From Actinomycetospora chibensis (lineage in GTDB: Bacteria > Actinomycetota > Actinomycetes > Mycobacteriales > Pseudonocardiaceae), in assembly GCF_028737215.1 (NCBI RefSeq), contig NZ_JAQZAM010000004.1:1-64000 (forward strand): a stretch of DNA of 64,000 nt, given 5' to 3'. Of this stretch, positions 35,545 through 43,929 are shown piece after piece. The first letter of the stretch is position 1. Each line of letters starts with the position of its first letter. The notes under the pieces were generated by a model that did no database searches, was not told the DNA's origin, and worked only from the letters and a program-made list of their open reading frames with translations. Made by a program: the position numbers and the translations under genes.

Positions 35545-36790
35545 CCGACGGCCCGACCTGGCGCTCCCAGCGGTTCAGCGCCTCGACGAAGTAGTAGTCG
35601 CCGAACATGATCCCCGAGTCCTGCTGGCCCTCGGGCAGGTTCTGCGTGCCGTGGATCAGGATCGAGCGGAACGGGGTGTTCCGCGAGAGGTACTCCGGCG
35701 ACGACAGCGAGGTGAGCATCCCGCGGGCGGCGTCGACGTCACCGGCCGCCCGAGCGGGGTCGAGCTGGCTGAGCTCGAGCAACGCGCTGGAGGCGATCGC
35801 GGCGGCCGAGGTGTCCCGCGGCTCCGGCGGCGCCTGCGGGACGTCGAAGTCCCAGTAGGGCACGCGGTCGGGCGGCAGGTGACCGGTGAACCAGTCGGCG
35901 GTGCGGTGCGCGGTCTCGAGATAGCGCGGGTCCTGTGTGTAGCGGTAGGCGGTCGCGAATCCGTAGATCGCCCACGCCTGGCCGCGGGCCCACGTGGAGT
36001 CGTCCTTGAAGCCCTGCATCGTGTAGGTCCGCTGCAGCGCGCCGGTGCGCTGGTCGTAGCCGCCGAACATCGACGTGCTGCCGTCGGGGCGCACGAGGTC
36101 GGTCATGGTGCGCTGCGCGTGCCGGTTCGCGATGTCGGTGTACTGCGGGCGCCCGTTCTGCCCGGCCCAGTACAGGAGCTCCAGGTTCATCATCGCGTCG
36201 ATGTTGACCTGGTACTTCTCCGCGTCGTCGCGGTCGTCCCAGACGCGGATCAGCCCGACGGTCGGGTTGAAGCGGGCGGCGAGGGTGTCGGCCGCGGCCA
36301 GGGCCGTCTGCTTGGCGGACTCGTCGCCGGTGAGCTGGTGGTCGACCGCGAAGGTCATGAACATCTTGAAGCCGAGGTCGGTGTCGTCGTGCGTCGTCTC
36401 CGACGCCAGCGGCGCCTGCCAGCGCTCGGCGCGGTCGCGCCAGACCGGGTCCTGCGTGCGCTCGAAGACCCTCCAGAGCGCTGCCGGCAGGAACCCGGCG
36501 GTCCAGTCCTCGGCGTCCTTGGTCAGCCAGGTGCCGTCCGGGTTGGTGCGCACCGGGTAGGCGGGCGGCGCGAGCCCGTCGGCCGTGGCGGCCAGGCGCG
36601 CGTCCGCGAAGGTGAGGACGGGGCCGGCCGGGTCGGCGGCGGCGGAGGCGTCGCGTGCCGTGGCGACCGGTGTCTCGCTCGGTGCGGGCGGGGCTGTGGG
36701 CGCCGGGGGCGCGCTGCACCCGGTGACGGCGACGGCCGCGAGCGCGGCGGCCACCAACCCCTGCCGCACGGTCTTCCGGCCTGCTCCCAT
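35531..36790 (-). CDS. Lipoprotein of glycoside hydrolase family 88 (unsaturated glucuronyl hydrolase)
   Basis: Predicted to remove delta-4,5-unsaturated uronic acids from oligosaccharides released by polysaccharide lyases, outside the membrane. The 419-residue protein has a signal with lipobox VTGC (Cys25), a Pro/Ala linker, then an (alpha/alpha)6 barrel. WTAGFLPAALW, QVNIDAMMNLELLYWA (its Asp matches the catalytic Asp149 of Bacillus UGL), STWARGQAWAIYGFATAY and DTSAAAIASSALLEL are family features. The ATG at 36790 gives a normal signal peptide. No lyase gene is adjacent; the beta-helix protein at 16.2 kb is the only candidate partner in the window. Confidence 0.9.
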   Translation of the reverse strand: MGAGRKTVRQGLVAAALAAVAVTGCSAPPAPTAPPAPSETPVATARDASAAADPAGPVLTFADARLAATADGLAPPAYPVRTNPDGTWLTKDAEDWTAGFLPAALWRVFERTQDPVWRDRAERWQAPLASETTHDDTDLGFKMFMTFAVDHQLTGDESAKQTALAAADTLAARFNPTVGLIRVWDDRDDAEKYQVNIDAMMNLELLYWAGQNGRPQYTDIANRHAQRTMTDLVRPDGSTSMFGGYDQRTGALQRTYTMQGFKDDSTWARGQAWAIYGFATAYRYTQDPRYLETAHRTADWFTGHLPPDRVPYWDFDVPQAPPEPRDTSAAAIASSALLELSQLDPARAAGDVDAARGMLTSLSSPEYLSRNTPFRSILIHGTQNLPEGQQDSGIMFGDYYFVEALNRWERQVGPSAQLG

Positions 36791-36885
36791 CGCGAACCCC
36801 CCGGGTCGCCGGCCGCTGCGGATGTCACGGCGGCCGTACGGGCGCAGGACGCTAACAGCCGCCCCCACCAGGGCCGACGGGCGGC

Positions 36886-37134
36886 TCAGCCGGCGATCGG
36901 CGAGCGGAGCTGGTCGTGCGCGGCGCTCCGCGGCGCCGGGATGCTCGCGACGACCGCGGCACGGCGGCGCGCGCGGACCACGGCGGCCGCGCGGTCGGCC
37001 TCGACGCGCCAGCCCTCCACCGTCTGCTGGTCCGTGGTGCCCTTGCGAGCCATCGACACGAGCGGCGTGGCCATCCACGCACCCGCCCCCGCACCCGCGG
37101 CACCGACGACACCCACGATGGCCAGAACGCCCAT
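36886..37134 (-). CDS. Small membrane-associated protein
   Basis: An 82-residue protein with one Gly/Ala-rich N-terminal hydrophobic segment (MGVLAIVGVVGAAGAGAGAW) and a basic helical part (TVEGWRVEADRAAAVVRARR). GGGGGATGTC lies directly before the ATG, a good ribosome site. No family recognised. Confidence 0.6.
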   Translation of the reverse strand: MGVLAIVGVVGAAGAGAGAWMATPLVSMARKGTTDQQTVEGWRVEADRAAAVVRARRRAAVVASIPAPRSAAHDQLRSPIAG

Positions 37135-37311
37135 GACATCCCCCGATGTATCCCCGACGCTCCCCCGATGGAACGTTCTGGATGGTTCTCGCAGCGCAGC
37201 GGTCCGTCGTTATCGGCCGTGTGCCACACCACCCATTCGGTTGACGATCGAACATCCGGGCGGGCGGTCGCTTCGGGAACCGAAGGATCGCCGCGAAGGC
37301 GCTGGCGTCGG

Positions 37312-37527
37312 TCAGCTCTCGCTCTCGTACTTGAAGGACAGGGACAGCCGCACGCGGTAGTGCGTGATCTGCCCGTTCTCGATCACGAGGTCGGACTTCT
37401 CGAGCTCGGCGATCCGGAGGTCACGCACGGAGCTCGCCGCCGTCTGGATCGCGTTCTGTGCGGCCTTCTCCCAGGACTCGGTGCTGGTCCCGATGAGCTG
37501 GGTGACGCGGTAGACGCTGTCGGACAT
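37312..37527 (-). CDS. Dodecin family flavin-binding protein
   Basis: A 71-residue protein matching dodecin end to end: VYRVTQLIGTSTESWEKAAQ, then SVRDLRIAELEKSDLVIENG and YRVRLSLSFKYE. Dodecins form hollow dodecamers that store flavins (FMN/riboflavin) in the cytoplasm. GAGGAGG lies upstream of the ATG. The frame continuing to 38034 crosses the neighbouring gene in another frame and was not used. Confidence 0.95.
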   Translation of the reverse strand: MSDSVYRVTQLIGTSTESWEKAAQNAIQTAASSVRDLRIAELEKSDLVIENGQITHYRVRLSLSFKYESES

Positions 37528-37595
37528 GGGATGGGGCCTCCTCGGTCGGTTCTCCTTGACACGGAGGGGGTGCCCGTTGTGATGCAGGCCACACC

Positions 37596-38672
37596 TCACG
37601 CGGCGAAGCGGTACCGACTCCCGACGGATCCGGGCACGAAGGCGTCCGGGAGCTCGGTGGCGAGGCGCATCTGCGCGCGCCAGCCCGTGCAGTGGGCCGG
37701 GACGACGGCGTCGGGGGCGAGCTCGCCGAGGGCGGCGACGGTCGGCTCGATGACGCGCTCGAAGCCCGGCCCGGTGAGGTGCAGCCCCCCGAGGAGGGCG
37801 TGCAGGTGCTCCACGCCGGTGAGGCGCAGGGCGTGGCGGGCGATGTTGACGGCGCCCGCGTGCCCGCAGCCGGTGATGACGACCAGGCCGCGGTCGCGGA
37901 CGTTCATGACCAGCGCCTGGTCGTCGACGATCCACGGATCCGGCCGCCAGACGCCGTCGGCCCGGGCTTCGTGGTGCGGCATGCCCGTCTCGAAGTCGGT
38001 GACGCGGTCGACCTCGCCCGTGACCAGCACGCACCCGTCGAGCAGGACCGACGGCACCCGGCGCTCCACGAGGGAGAAGCCCTCGCCCTCGAGGGCGCGC
38101 CGCGACAGGGTCGGTATGACGAACGGCGGCGCGGCGGGCGGGGCGAGGCGGCGCGGGGTGAAGGCGTCGGGGTGCAGCACGAGCGGGAGGTCGTGGCGCC
38201 CGAGCCAGCGCACGAGGCCCGGGAAGCCGCCGGTGTGGTCGCCGTGACCGTGACTCAGGACGACCGCCGCGAACGCCGAGGGATCGACGTCGAGGCGACG
38301 TCCGTTCGACGCCATGCCCTCGGGGGAGACGCCGGTGTCGAAGAGCAGGGTGTGCTCGTGGTCGCCGCGGCGGACGGTGACGACGGCGGCGAAGCCGTGC
38401 TCGGCGACGAGACCCGGCGCGGCCTGCCCGTCGACGTATTGCTCGCCGGGCACGCGGCCGCCGGTGCCGAGACGTGCGCGCGTGCCCACGGCGTCGTCGG
38501 CGAGCAGCGCGTCGAAGACGTTGTCGGTCAGCACCGTGACGGTGACGTCATCCACCGGGGCGAGCGCGATCGGGTCGACAGCGGGGCCCGGCGCGGGACG
38601 CGGCGCCGCGAGGCGCATGTCCTCGGCACTCGCGGGCTCCCGGCACACACGGGGAAGCCTAGGCGCGGTCAC
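37596..38672 (-). CDS. MBL-fold metallo-hydrolase
   Basis: A 358-residue metallo-beta-lactamase-fold hydrolase. The metal-site motif is LSHGHGDHTGGF, preceded by LLFDTGVSPEG and followed by TGCGHAGAVNIARHA and the late PAHCTGWRAQ, the pattern of the MBL group that includes the dihydropterin-related phosphate synthase-like enzymes. Substrate is not predictable. The GTG start overlaps the FUSC stop as GTGA, which decides the start; an ATG 18 codons on (MRLAAPRP) is an alternative. Confidence 0.88.
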   Translation of the reverse strand: MTAPRLPRVCREPASAEDMRLAAPRPAPGPAVDPIALAPVDDVTVTVLTDNVFDALLADDAVGTRARLGTGGRVPGEQYVDGQAAPGLVAEHGFAAVVTVRRGDHEHTLLFDTGVSPEGMASNGRRLDVDPSAFAAVVLSHGHGDHTGGFPGLVRWLGRHDLPLVLHPDAFTPRRLAPPAAPPFVIPTLSRRALEGEGFSLVERRVPSVLLDGCVLVTGEVDRVTDFETGMPHHEARADGVWRPDPWIVDDQALVMNVRDRGLVVITGCGHAGAVNIARHALRLTGVEHLHALLGGLHLTGPGFERVIEPTVAALGELAPDAVVPAHCTGWRAQMRLATELPDAFVPGSVGSRYRFAA

Positions 38673-40897
38673 GCCGCGAGCGCGCGTCTCCTGCCCGCCG
38701 CGGGCGCGAGGACCGCGCCGAGGACGGCGAGGTCGTCGGCGAGCCAGCCCAGCCGGCCCCAGGCGTACACGAGCCAGAGCGCCTCACGCGGGTGCTCGCG
38801 CCGTCCCGGGGCGGCGGTGATCGCCACCAGGGCACGGTCGAGGAAGTCCGCCGGCAGGCCGAGGAGGGCCGCCGGATCGGTGGCCGGATCACGGTCCGCC
38901 TGCAGCGCCCGCGCCACCCCGCGGTACCCCTCGGCGAGCACGCCGGCGTCGCGGCGGAGCTGCTCGACGAGGTCGGGCCAGGGGGACACGGCGTCCGGCT
39001 CGGCGGGGTCGTCGAGCGCGGAGCGCGCCGCGCGGACGACACGGTGCACCACGCCGAGCACCGTGAACCAGTCGACGTCGTTCTCGTGCCGACCGCCGCG
39101 CTCGGCCCGGTACTGCAGGAACGTCGCCTCGAAGAGCAGCATCCGGTGGTCGGCGGTCGCGAGTCGCCGTGCGACCTCGTCCCGCGCGCCCGCCCCGGAG
39201 AGCCAGGCCGCCATCGCCGTGATGAGGTCCGCGCTCGCGAGCAGGCACCGGGCGGCGTCCCGCCGCATCTCGCCGTGGCCGCCCGCCGGCCACACGGCCG
39301 CGCCCACCCCGATCCCGATCACCGCCCCCACGACGACGTCGAGCACGCGCGCCCCCGCCAGCGACGGGCCCGCGGGCGCGAGCTGGGCGAACAGGACCGC
39401 GACGAGCAGCGTGAACGACGCCTGCCCCGCGATCATCCCGAACACCTGGCCGGCTCCCACGGCGGCGACGCACAGGACGGGGAAGAGCACGGCGTACACC
39501 ACGGTCTCCTGCCCGACGAGTGCGAGCAGGCCGGCCGCGAGCACCGCGCCCGCCGTCGTCCCGACGATGGCGGGGAGCAGGGTCGCGCGCGTCGTCATCA
39601 CCGACGTCCGCATCAGCGTGAGCGTCGCCAGCAGGACCCACAGCCCGTGCGAGAGGTCGAGCTCGCCCGCCACGAACCGGGCGAGCGCGAGCCCGACACC
39701 GAGGCGCACCGCGTTCTGCAGGTACACCGACCGCGGTGAGAGGTGGGCGCGGATTCGTCGCCACCACAGCAGCGGGGTGGACGCGGTCGTCCACCACGCG
39801 AGATCGCCCGGCGCCGGCGTCCGGGCGCGTCCCCGCGGATCGACGACGATGCGCGCGGCCTGCACCGCGACCCGTGCCGCCGACAGGATCTGCCCGACGG
39901 CCACGGCCGCCCGGGTGCGGGCGATGGCCTCCTCGCTGTCCCCGACCGAGGCGAGCGCGGCCAGGCGGAGTGCGGTGTACGCCGCGCGGGCGGCGTCGAC
40001 GTCCGCGACCTCCGGTGGCGGACCGTGGCCGGTCAGGGCGTCGGCCGTGCGCCGCAGGGACGCCGCGGTCGCGGCCAGCGGCGCCCGGACGTCGGGGTTG
40101 ACGCACTCGGCGGGGGCGTCGCCGGCGTTCTCGGTGTCGCCCGCGATCAGCACCTCGACACGTCCCCGCACCGCCCGCAGCGCGGCCCCGAGGTGGGCGA
40201 GCCCGCGATCCTCGGCGCCCGGACCGGTCGGGCGCTCCTCCCACGGCGTGGCGAGCAGCTTGAGGCGCCCGTCCGCGTGCTCCGCGACGGCCCGGCGGGT
40301 GGGGAGGTCGCCGACGCCGGTGGTCGCGGCGTCCACGAGGTCCGCGATAGCCCGGGCCGCGGCGGCCGCGCGGCAGGCGTAGCTCTCGATCGGCCGGGGC
40401 GGCCAGAGGACGCGATCGGCGATCGCGAGGAGCCCCATCCCGATCGCCAGCCCGAGCAGGCGCCCGGGCAACGTCTCCGGGGCGTAGGGCGGGAACGACG
40501 GCAGGATGTAGAGCAGCTGCAGACCGCTGGCGACGCCGGCCGCACGGGGTCCGCCGGTGGGCAGGAACGCGACGACGACGCCGACCACCAGCATCCCGAT
40601 CGTGGCGGCCGCCGTGCTCCCGGCGAGCAGCGTCCCGAGCGTCACCAGCACCGACCCCGCGACGAAGCAGGCCGCGAGCGTGCGCGTGCGCTCCCGCGGC
40701 GTGCCGACCACCTGGGAGAGCACGCCGAACCCGATCGCCCCGAACACCGCGTAGACGGCGATCGTCGGGCTCCCGAGGCCGTAGCGGGTCAGCATGAAGG
40801 CGACGGTCGCGACGACGGCGACGCGGGCCGCGCGCCGGCTCGCGGCGAGGCCGGGGTCGTGGCGCAGGAGCCATCGCAAGCCCCGCCGTCCGGCCAT
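38669..40897 (-). CDS. FUSC family transporter-like membrane protein
   Basis: A 742-residue protein with two sets of about five to six helices (residues 20-165 and 400-550) separated by and followed by cytoplasmic helical domains, the layout of the FUSC / aromatic-acid exporter family. The second set has SVYLQNAVRLGVGLALARFV and MRTSVMTTRATLLPAIVGT, characteristic of FUSC_2 domains. It may export aromatic or other small acids. The start ATG at 40897 (MAGRRGLRWLLRHD) is preferred; residues upstream in the longer frame are unlike protein. Coupled to the MBL hydrolase gene. Confidence 0.87.
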   Translation of the reverse strand: MAGRRGLRWLLRHDPGLAASRRAARVAVVATVAFMLTRYGLGSPTIAVYAVFGAIGFGVLSQVVGTPRERTRTLAACFVAGSVLVTLGTLLAGSTAAATIGMLVVGVVVAFLPTGGPRAAGVASGLQLLYILPSFPPYAPETLPGRLLGLAIGMGLLAIADRVLWPPRPIESYACRAAAAARAIADLVDAATTGVGDLPTRRAVAEHADGRLKLLATPWEERPTGPGAEDRGLAHLGAALRAVRGRVEVLIAGDTENAGDAPAECVNPDVRAPLAATAASLRRTADALTGHGPPPEVADVDAARAAYTALRLAALASVGDSEEAIARTRAAVAVGQILSAARVAVQAARIVVDPRGRARTPAPGDLAWWTTASTPLLWWRRIRAHLSPRSVYLQNAVRLGVGLALARFVAGELDLSHGLWVLLATLTLMRTSVMTTRATLLPAIVGTTAGAVLAAGLLALVGQETVVYAVLFPVLCVAAVGAGQVFGMIAGQASFTLLVAVLFAQLAPAGPSLAGARVLDVVVGAVIGIGVGAAVWPAGGHGEMRRDAARCLLASADLITAMAAWLSGAGARDEVARRLATADHRMLLFEATFLQYRAERGGRHENDVDWFTVLGVVHRVVRAARSALDDPAEPDAVSPWPDLVEQLRRDAGVLAEGYRGVARALQADRDPATDPAALLGLPADFLDRALVAITAAPGRREHPREALWLVYAWGRLGWLADDLAVLGAVLAPAAGRRRALAA

Positions 40898-41061
40898 GGG
40901 GCGAGTCTGCCGTCCGCCGGGCGCGAGCACGAGGGACAGCACACCCGTCGCACCGCGGGGGCGTGGCGCCCGACGGTGAATCCGGATGAGGCCGGGGCTG
41001 GACGAGGGGCCCGCTCTCGGACAAGGCTCGTCGCGTCCACCGACGATCAAAGGGAGCCGAC

Positions 41062-41412
41062 GTGCCGACCTACCTCGTGCGTGCGCGCACCGAGACGCTG
41101 GGACCGGGACGGCGAGCGCGGCTCGCCGAGCAGCTGACCGACACGCACAGCCGGGTGACGGGCGGATCCTCGTCCTCGGTGCAGGTGATCATCGAGGATC
41201 TGCAGGGACGCGACCACTTCGTCGGGGGCCGGACGGCACCGGTGGGGTCGGTGTTCGTCCGCGGGCACCTGCCCGCCGGGGGCGAGGAGGCCACGACGAA
41301 GGCCCTCGCGGCCGCGGTCCGCGAGGCGGTGGTCGCGGCGACGGACGTCTCCGCGGACCTGGTGTGGGTCTACCTCTCGGAGCTCGCCGCCGAGGGGATG
41401 GTCGAGCCGTGA
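41062..41412 (+). CDS. Tautomerase family protein
   Basis: A 116-residue protein with MPTYLVRARTE at the N-terminus; after Met removal Pro1 would be the catalytic base of 4-oxalocrotonate-tautomerase-type enzymes. SSSSVQVIIEDLQGRDHFVGG fits the second beta-alpha unit. Longer than the 60-residue 4-OT monomer, so probably the fused, two-unit type. AAGGGAG lies 6 nt before the GTG. Substrate unknown. It converges with the acyl-CoA dehydrogenase pair, 7 bp apart. Confidence 0.82.
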   Translation: MPTYLVRARTETLGPGRRARLAEQLTDTHSRVTGGSSSSVQVIIEDLQGRDHFVGGRTAPVGSVFVRGHLPAGGEEATTKALAAAVREAVVAATDVSADLVWVYLSELAAEGMVEP

Positions 41413-41419
41413 CCTGACC

Positions 41420-42541
41420 TCACGAGGGCAGCGCGCACAGGTCGGCCAGCACCGACCGGTGGTGGTCCGCCGAGCCCAGGAGCAGGGCGTCGGCGCGGGC
41501 GCGCTTGAGGAACAGGTGCGCCGGGTGCTCCCACGTGAACCCGATGCCGCCATGGAGCTGCAGGCCCTCCTCGGCGGCGAGCAGGGCCACCTCGGAGCAG
41601 TGCGCCGCGGCGACGGCGGCCGCGATCGGGAGGTCGGGGGAGTCGTCGGCGGCACACCGGGCGGAGTAGCGGGCCGTCGCGCGCGCCTGTGTGATGGCCA
41701 CCCAGAGGTCGGCGAGACGGTGCTTGAGGGCCTGGTACGACGCCAGCTGCCGGCCGAACTGGTGGCGTTCGCGCAGGTAGGCGACGGTGTCGGCGAGGCA
41801 GCGCTCGGCGAGCCCGAGCTGCTCGGAGGCGAGGATCGCGGCCCCGATCCGGAGCGCGCGATCGACGGCTCCGTCGACTCCGGGCCCTGTCACGATCCGC
41901 GCCGGCGCCCCGTCGACCGTGACGTCGGTGAGGCGGCGGGTCATGTCGAGCGACTCGGCGGTCGTGCGGGTCACCCCGTCCCCGTCGGCTTCCACGATCG
42001 CGAGGCCCTCCGAGACCGGCACGAGCAGCACGTCCGCGGTGACCGCGTCGATCACGGCGGTGACGGTGCCCTGCAGGAGGTCGCCGGCCCCCTGCCGCTC
42101 GACGGTCACCGGCACCGGGCGTCCCGCCCCGCGGGTCGCGCCGACGGCCAGGGCGGCGGTGCGCTCCCCGGCGGCGACGGCCGCGAGCAGCTCGTCCTCC
42201 CCGGTGCCCGACAGCAGCGCCGTCGCGATGGCGGTGCCGAGGAACGGGACGGGGGCCACGGCGCGGCCCAGCTCCTCGGCGACGACGGCGACCTCGCGCC
42301 ACGAGGCGCCCGCGCCGCCGCGCTCCTCGGGCACGGGCAGGCCCGCCACGCCGATCTCCTGCGTGAGCCGCTTCCAGAGGTCGGTGTCCACGGGCTGATC
42401 GGTGTCGGTGCGGGCGAGGACGGCGTCCCAGGGCGCCTGCTTGTCGACGAGCGCGCGGACGCTCGCCCGCAGGTCGTCCTCGATGTCGGAGTAGAGGAGG
42501 TCGCCGGTGGTGGGCGTGCCTCCGGGAACAGCGGCGCTCAT
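41420..42541 (-). CDS. Acyl-CoA dehydrogenase, subunit-like partner
   Basis: A 373-residue FAD-dependent acyl-CoA dehydrogenase starting MSAAVPGGTPTTGDLLYSD. It has the short, diverged N-terminal and central domains of the FadE28-type partner subunits, and a good C-terminal domain (YLRERHQFGRQLASYQALKH and LQLHGGIGFTWEHPAHLFLK). Its ATG overlaps the preceding acyl-CoA dehydrogenase stop as ATGA, which suggests a heteromeric alpha2beta2 enzyme as known for FadE28-FadE29 in actinobacterial steroid side-chain oxidation. No other steroid gene is in the window. Confidence 0.88.
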   Translation of the reverse strand: MSAAVPGGTPTTGDLLYSDIEDDLRASVRALVDKQAPWDAVLARTDTDQPVDTDLWKRLTQEIGVAGLPVPEERGGAGASWREVAVVAEELGRAVAPVPFLGTAIATALLSGTGEDELLAAVAAGERTAALAVGATRGAGRPVPVTVERQGAGDLLQGTVTAVIDAVTADVLLVPVSEGLAIVEADGDGVTRTTAESLDMTRRLTDVTVDGAPARIVTGPGVDGAVDRALRIGAAILASEQLGLAERCLADTVAYLRERHQFGRQLASYQALKHRLADLWVAITQARATARYSARCAADDSPDLPIAAAVAAAHCSEVALLAAEEGLQLHGGIGFTWEHPAHLFLKRARADALLLGSADHHRSVLADLCALPS

Positions 42542-43752
42542 CGGGGCAGGTCCTTCCACGGGAGGTCCTTGTCGGCACGGGCCTCGGCGGGCAGGCCGAG
42601 CACGCGCTCGGCGATGACGTTGCGCAGGATCTCCGACGTGCCGCCCTCGATGGAGTTGGCGCGGAAGCGCAGGTAGCGCCAGCCGGCGTCGCGGGAGGCG
42701 TAGTCCTCGACCTCGGGGCGACGCTCGGTGTAGTCGGCGTAGCGCAGGCCGTCCTCGCCGCGCAGCTCGAGTTCCAGGCTCGAGCACTCCTGGTTCAGGC
42801 GCGCGTAGGTGATCTTGACGCCGGAGCCCTCGGGTCCCGGCTGGCCCGCGGCCTGCTGCTGGCCGAGGCGCTCCGCGGTGAGGCGGGCGGCCTCGGTCTC
42901 GACCCACAGCCGCAGCATTCGGTCGTGAAGGCCGGGGGTGTGCGCCTCGGGGTGCTCGCGCCACCGCGCGGCCAGGGACCCGACGGCGCCGCTCTCGCGC
43001 GGCAGCGTGCCGCCGCCGATCGCGACGCGCTCGTTCATCAGCGTGTACTGCGCGACGGCCCAGCCCTGCCCGACCTCGCCGAGGCGCTGGTCGTCGGGGA
43101 TCCGGACGTCGGTCAGGAAGACCTCGTTGAACTCGGCCTCGCCGGTGATCTGCCGCAGCCCGCGGACCTCCACGCCGGGCGCGGTCATGTCGACCACGAA
43201 GTAGGACAGGCCCCGGTGCTTGACCGCCTCGGGGTCGGTGCGGGCGAGCAGGATGCCCCAGCGGGCGTGGTGGGCCATCGAGGTCCACACCTTCTGCCCG
43301 TTGAGCACCCACGCGTCGCCGTCCCGGACCGCGCTGGTGCCGACGCCCGCCAGGTCGGAGCCCGCGCCGGGCTCGCTGAAGAGCTGGCACCAGATGTCCT
43401 CGCCCGTCCACAGCGACGGGAGCCAGCGCTCCTTCTGGGCGTCGTCACCGAAGCGCAGGATCGTCGGCGCGGCCATTCCCAGACCGATGACGTTGAGGCG
43501 CGGACGGTTCTCGGGCGACCCGGCCGCGGCGAACGCGGCGTCGACGGCGGCCTGCAGGCCGTTCTCGGCGCCGAGACCGCCCAGGCCCGCGGGGTAGTGC
43601 ACCCACGCGAGGCCGGCGGCGAAGCGTGCGCGCAGGAACTCGCCGGGCTCGGTGGTCGAGGGGTCGTGGGCGGCGAGGAACTCCTCGACGCGGGCGGCCA
43701 GGGCCGTCGCGTCCAGGGAGCCCGCGTCCGGGGGGCTGTCGGTCGCAGTCAC
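42538..43752 (-). CDS. Acyl-CoA dehydrogenase
   Basis: A 404-residue FadE-type enzyme that makes a trans-2-enoyl-CoA with FAD. LFSEPGAGSDLAGVGTSAVR and NGQKVWTSMAHHARWGILLA are the flavin/substrate loops; NSIEGGTSEILRNVIAERVL near the C-terminus holds the FAD-binding loop, with the Glu in the position of a FadE29-type catalytic base. GTG start. Forms a coupled pair with the downstream acyl-CoA dehydrogenase gene. Confidence 0.92.
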   Translation of the reverse strand: MTATDSPPDAGSLDATALAARVEEFLAAHDPSTTEPGEFLRARFAAGLAWVHYPAGLGGLGAENGLQAAVDAAFAAAGSPENRPRLNVIGLGMAAPTILRFGDDAQKERWLPSLWTGEDIWCQLFSEPGAGSDLAGVGTSAVRDGDAWVLNGQKVWTSMAHHARWGILLARTDPEAVKHRGLSYFVVDMTAPGVEVRGLRQITGEAEFNEVFLTDVRIPDDQRLGEVGQGWAVAQYTLMNERVAIGGGTLPRESGAVGSLAARWREHPEAHTPGLHDRMLRLWVETEAARLTAERLGQQQAAGQPGPEGSGVKITYARLNQECSSLELELRGEDGLRYADYTERRPEVEDYASRDAGWRYLRFRANSIEGGTSEILRNVIAERVLGLPAEARADKDLPWKDLPR

Positions 43753-43929
43753 CCCTGCACCCTGCGTCGCCGGCCCGGCCGTGTCGACCCCTCCCGGAAC
43801 GCCGACGGGTTGTCGAACTGGTGAGCCCCGGTCGTCGCCCCGCCATCATCGGACCGGCTCGTGGGGCGCGGCTCCGGCTCCCGTGGCCCTCCCGCTGTCG
43901 GCGTGACGGTGCCTGCCAGGGTGCTCGCC

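Noticed and set aside
34763-37360. Plus-strand open frame of 865 codons opposite MarR, GH88 and dodecin-side genes
   Set aside because: Low-complexity translation, spans several unrelated minus-strand genes; GC-rich shadow.
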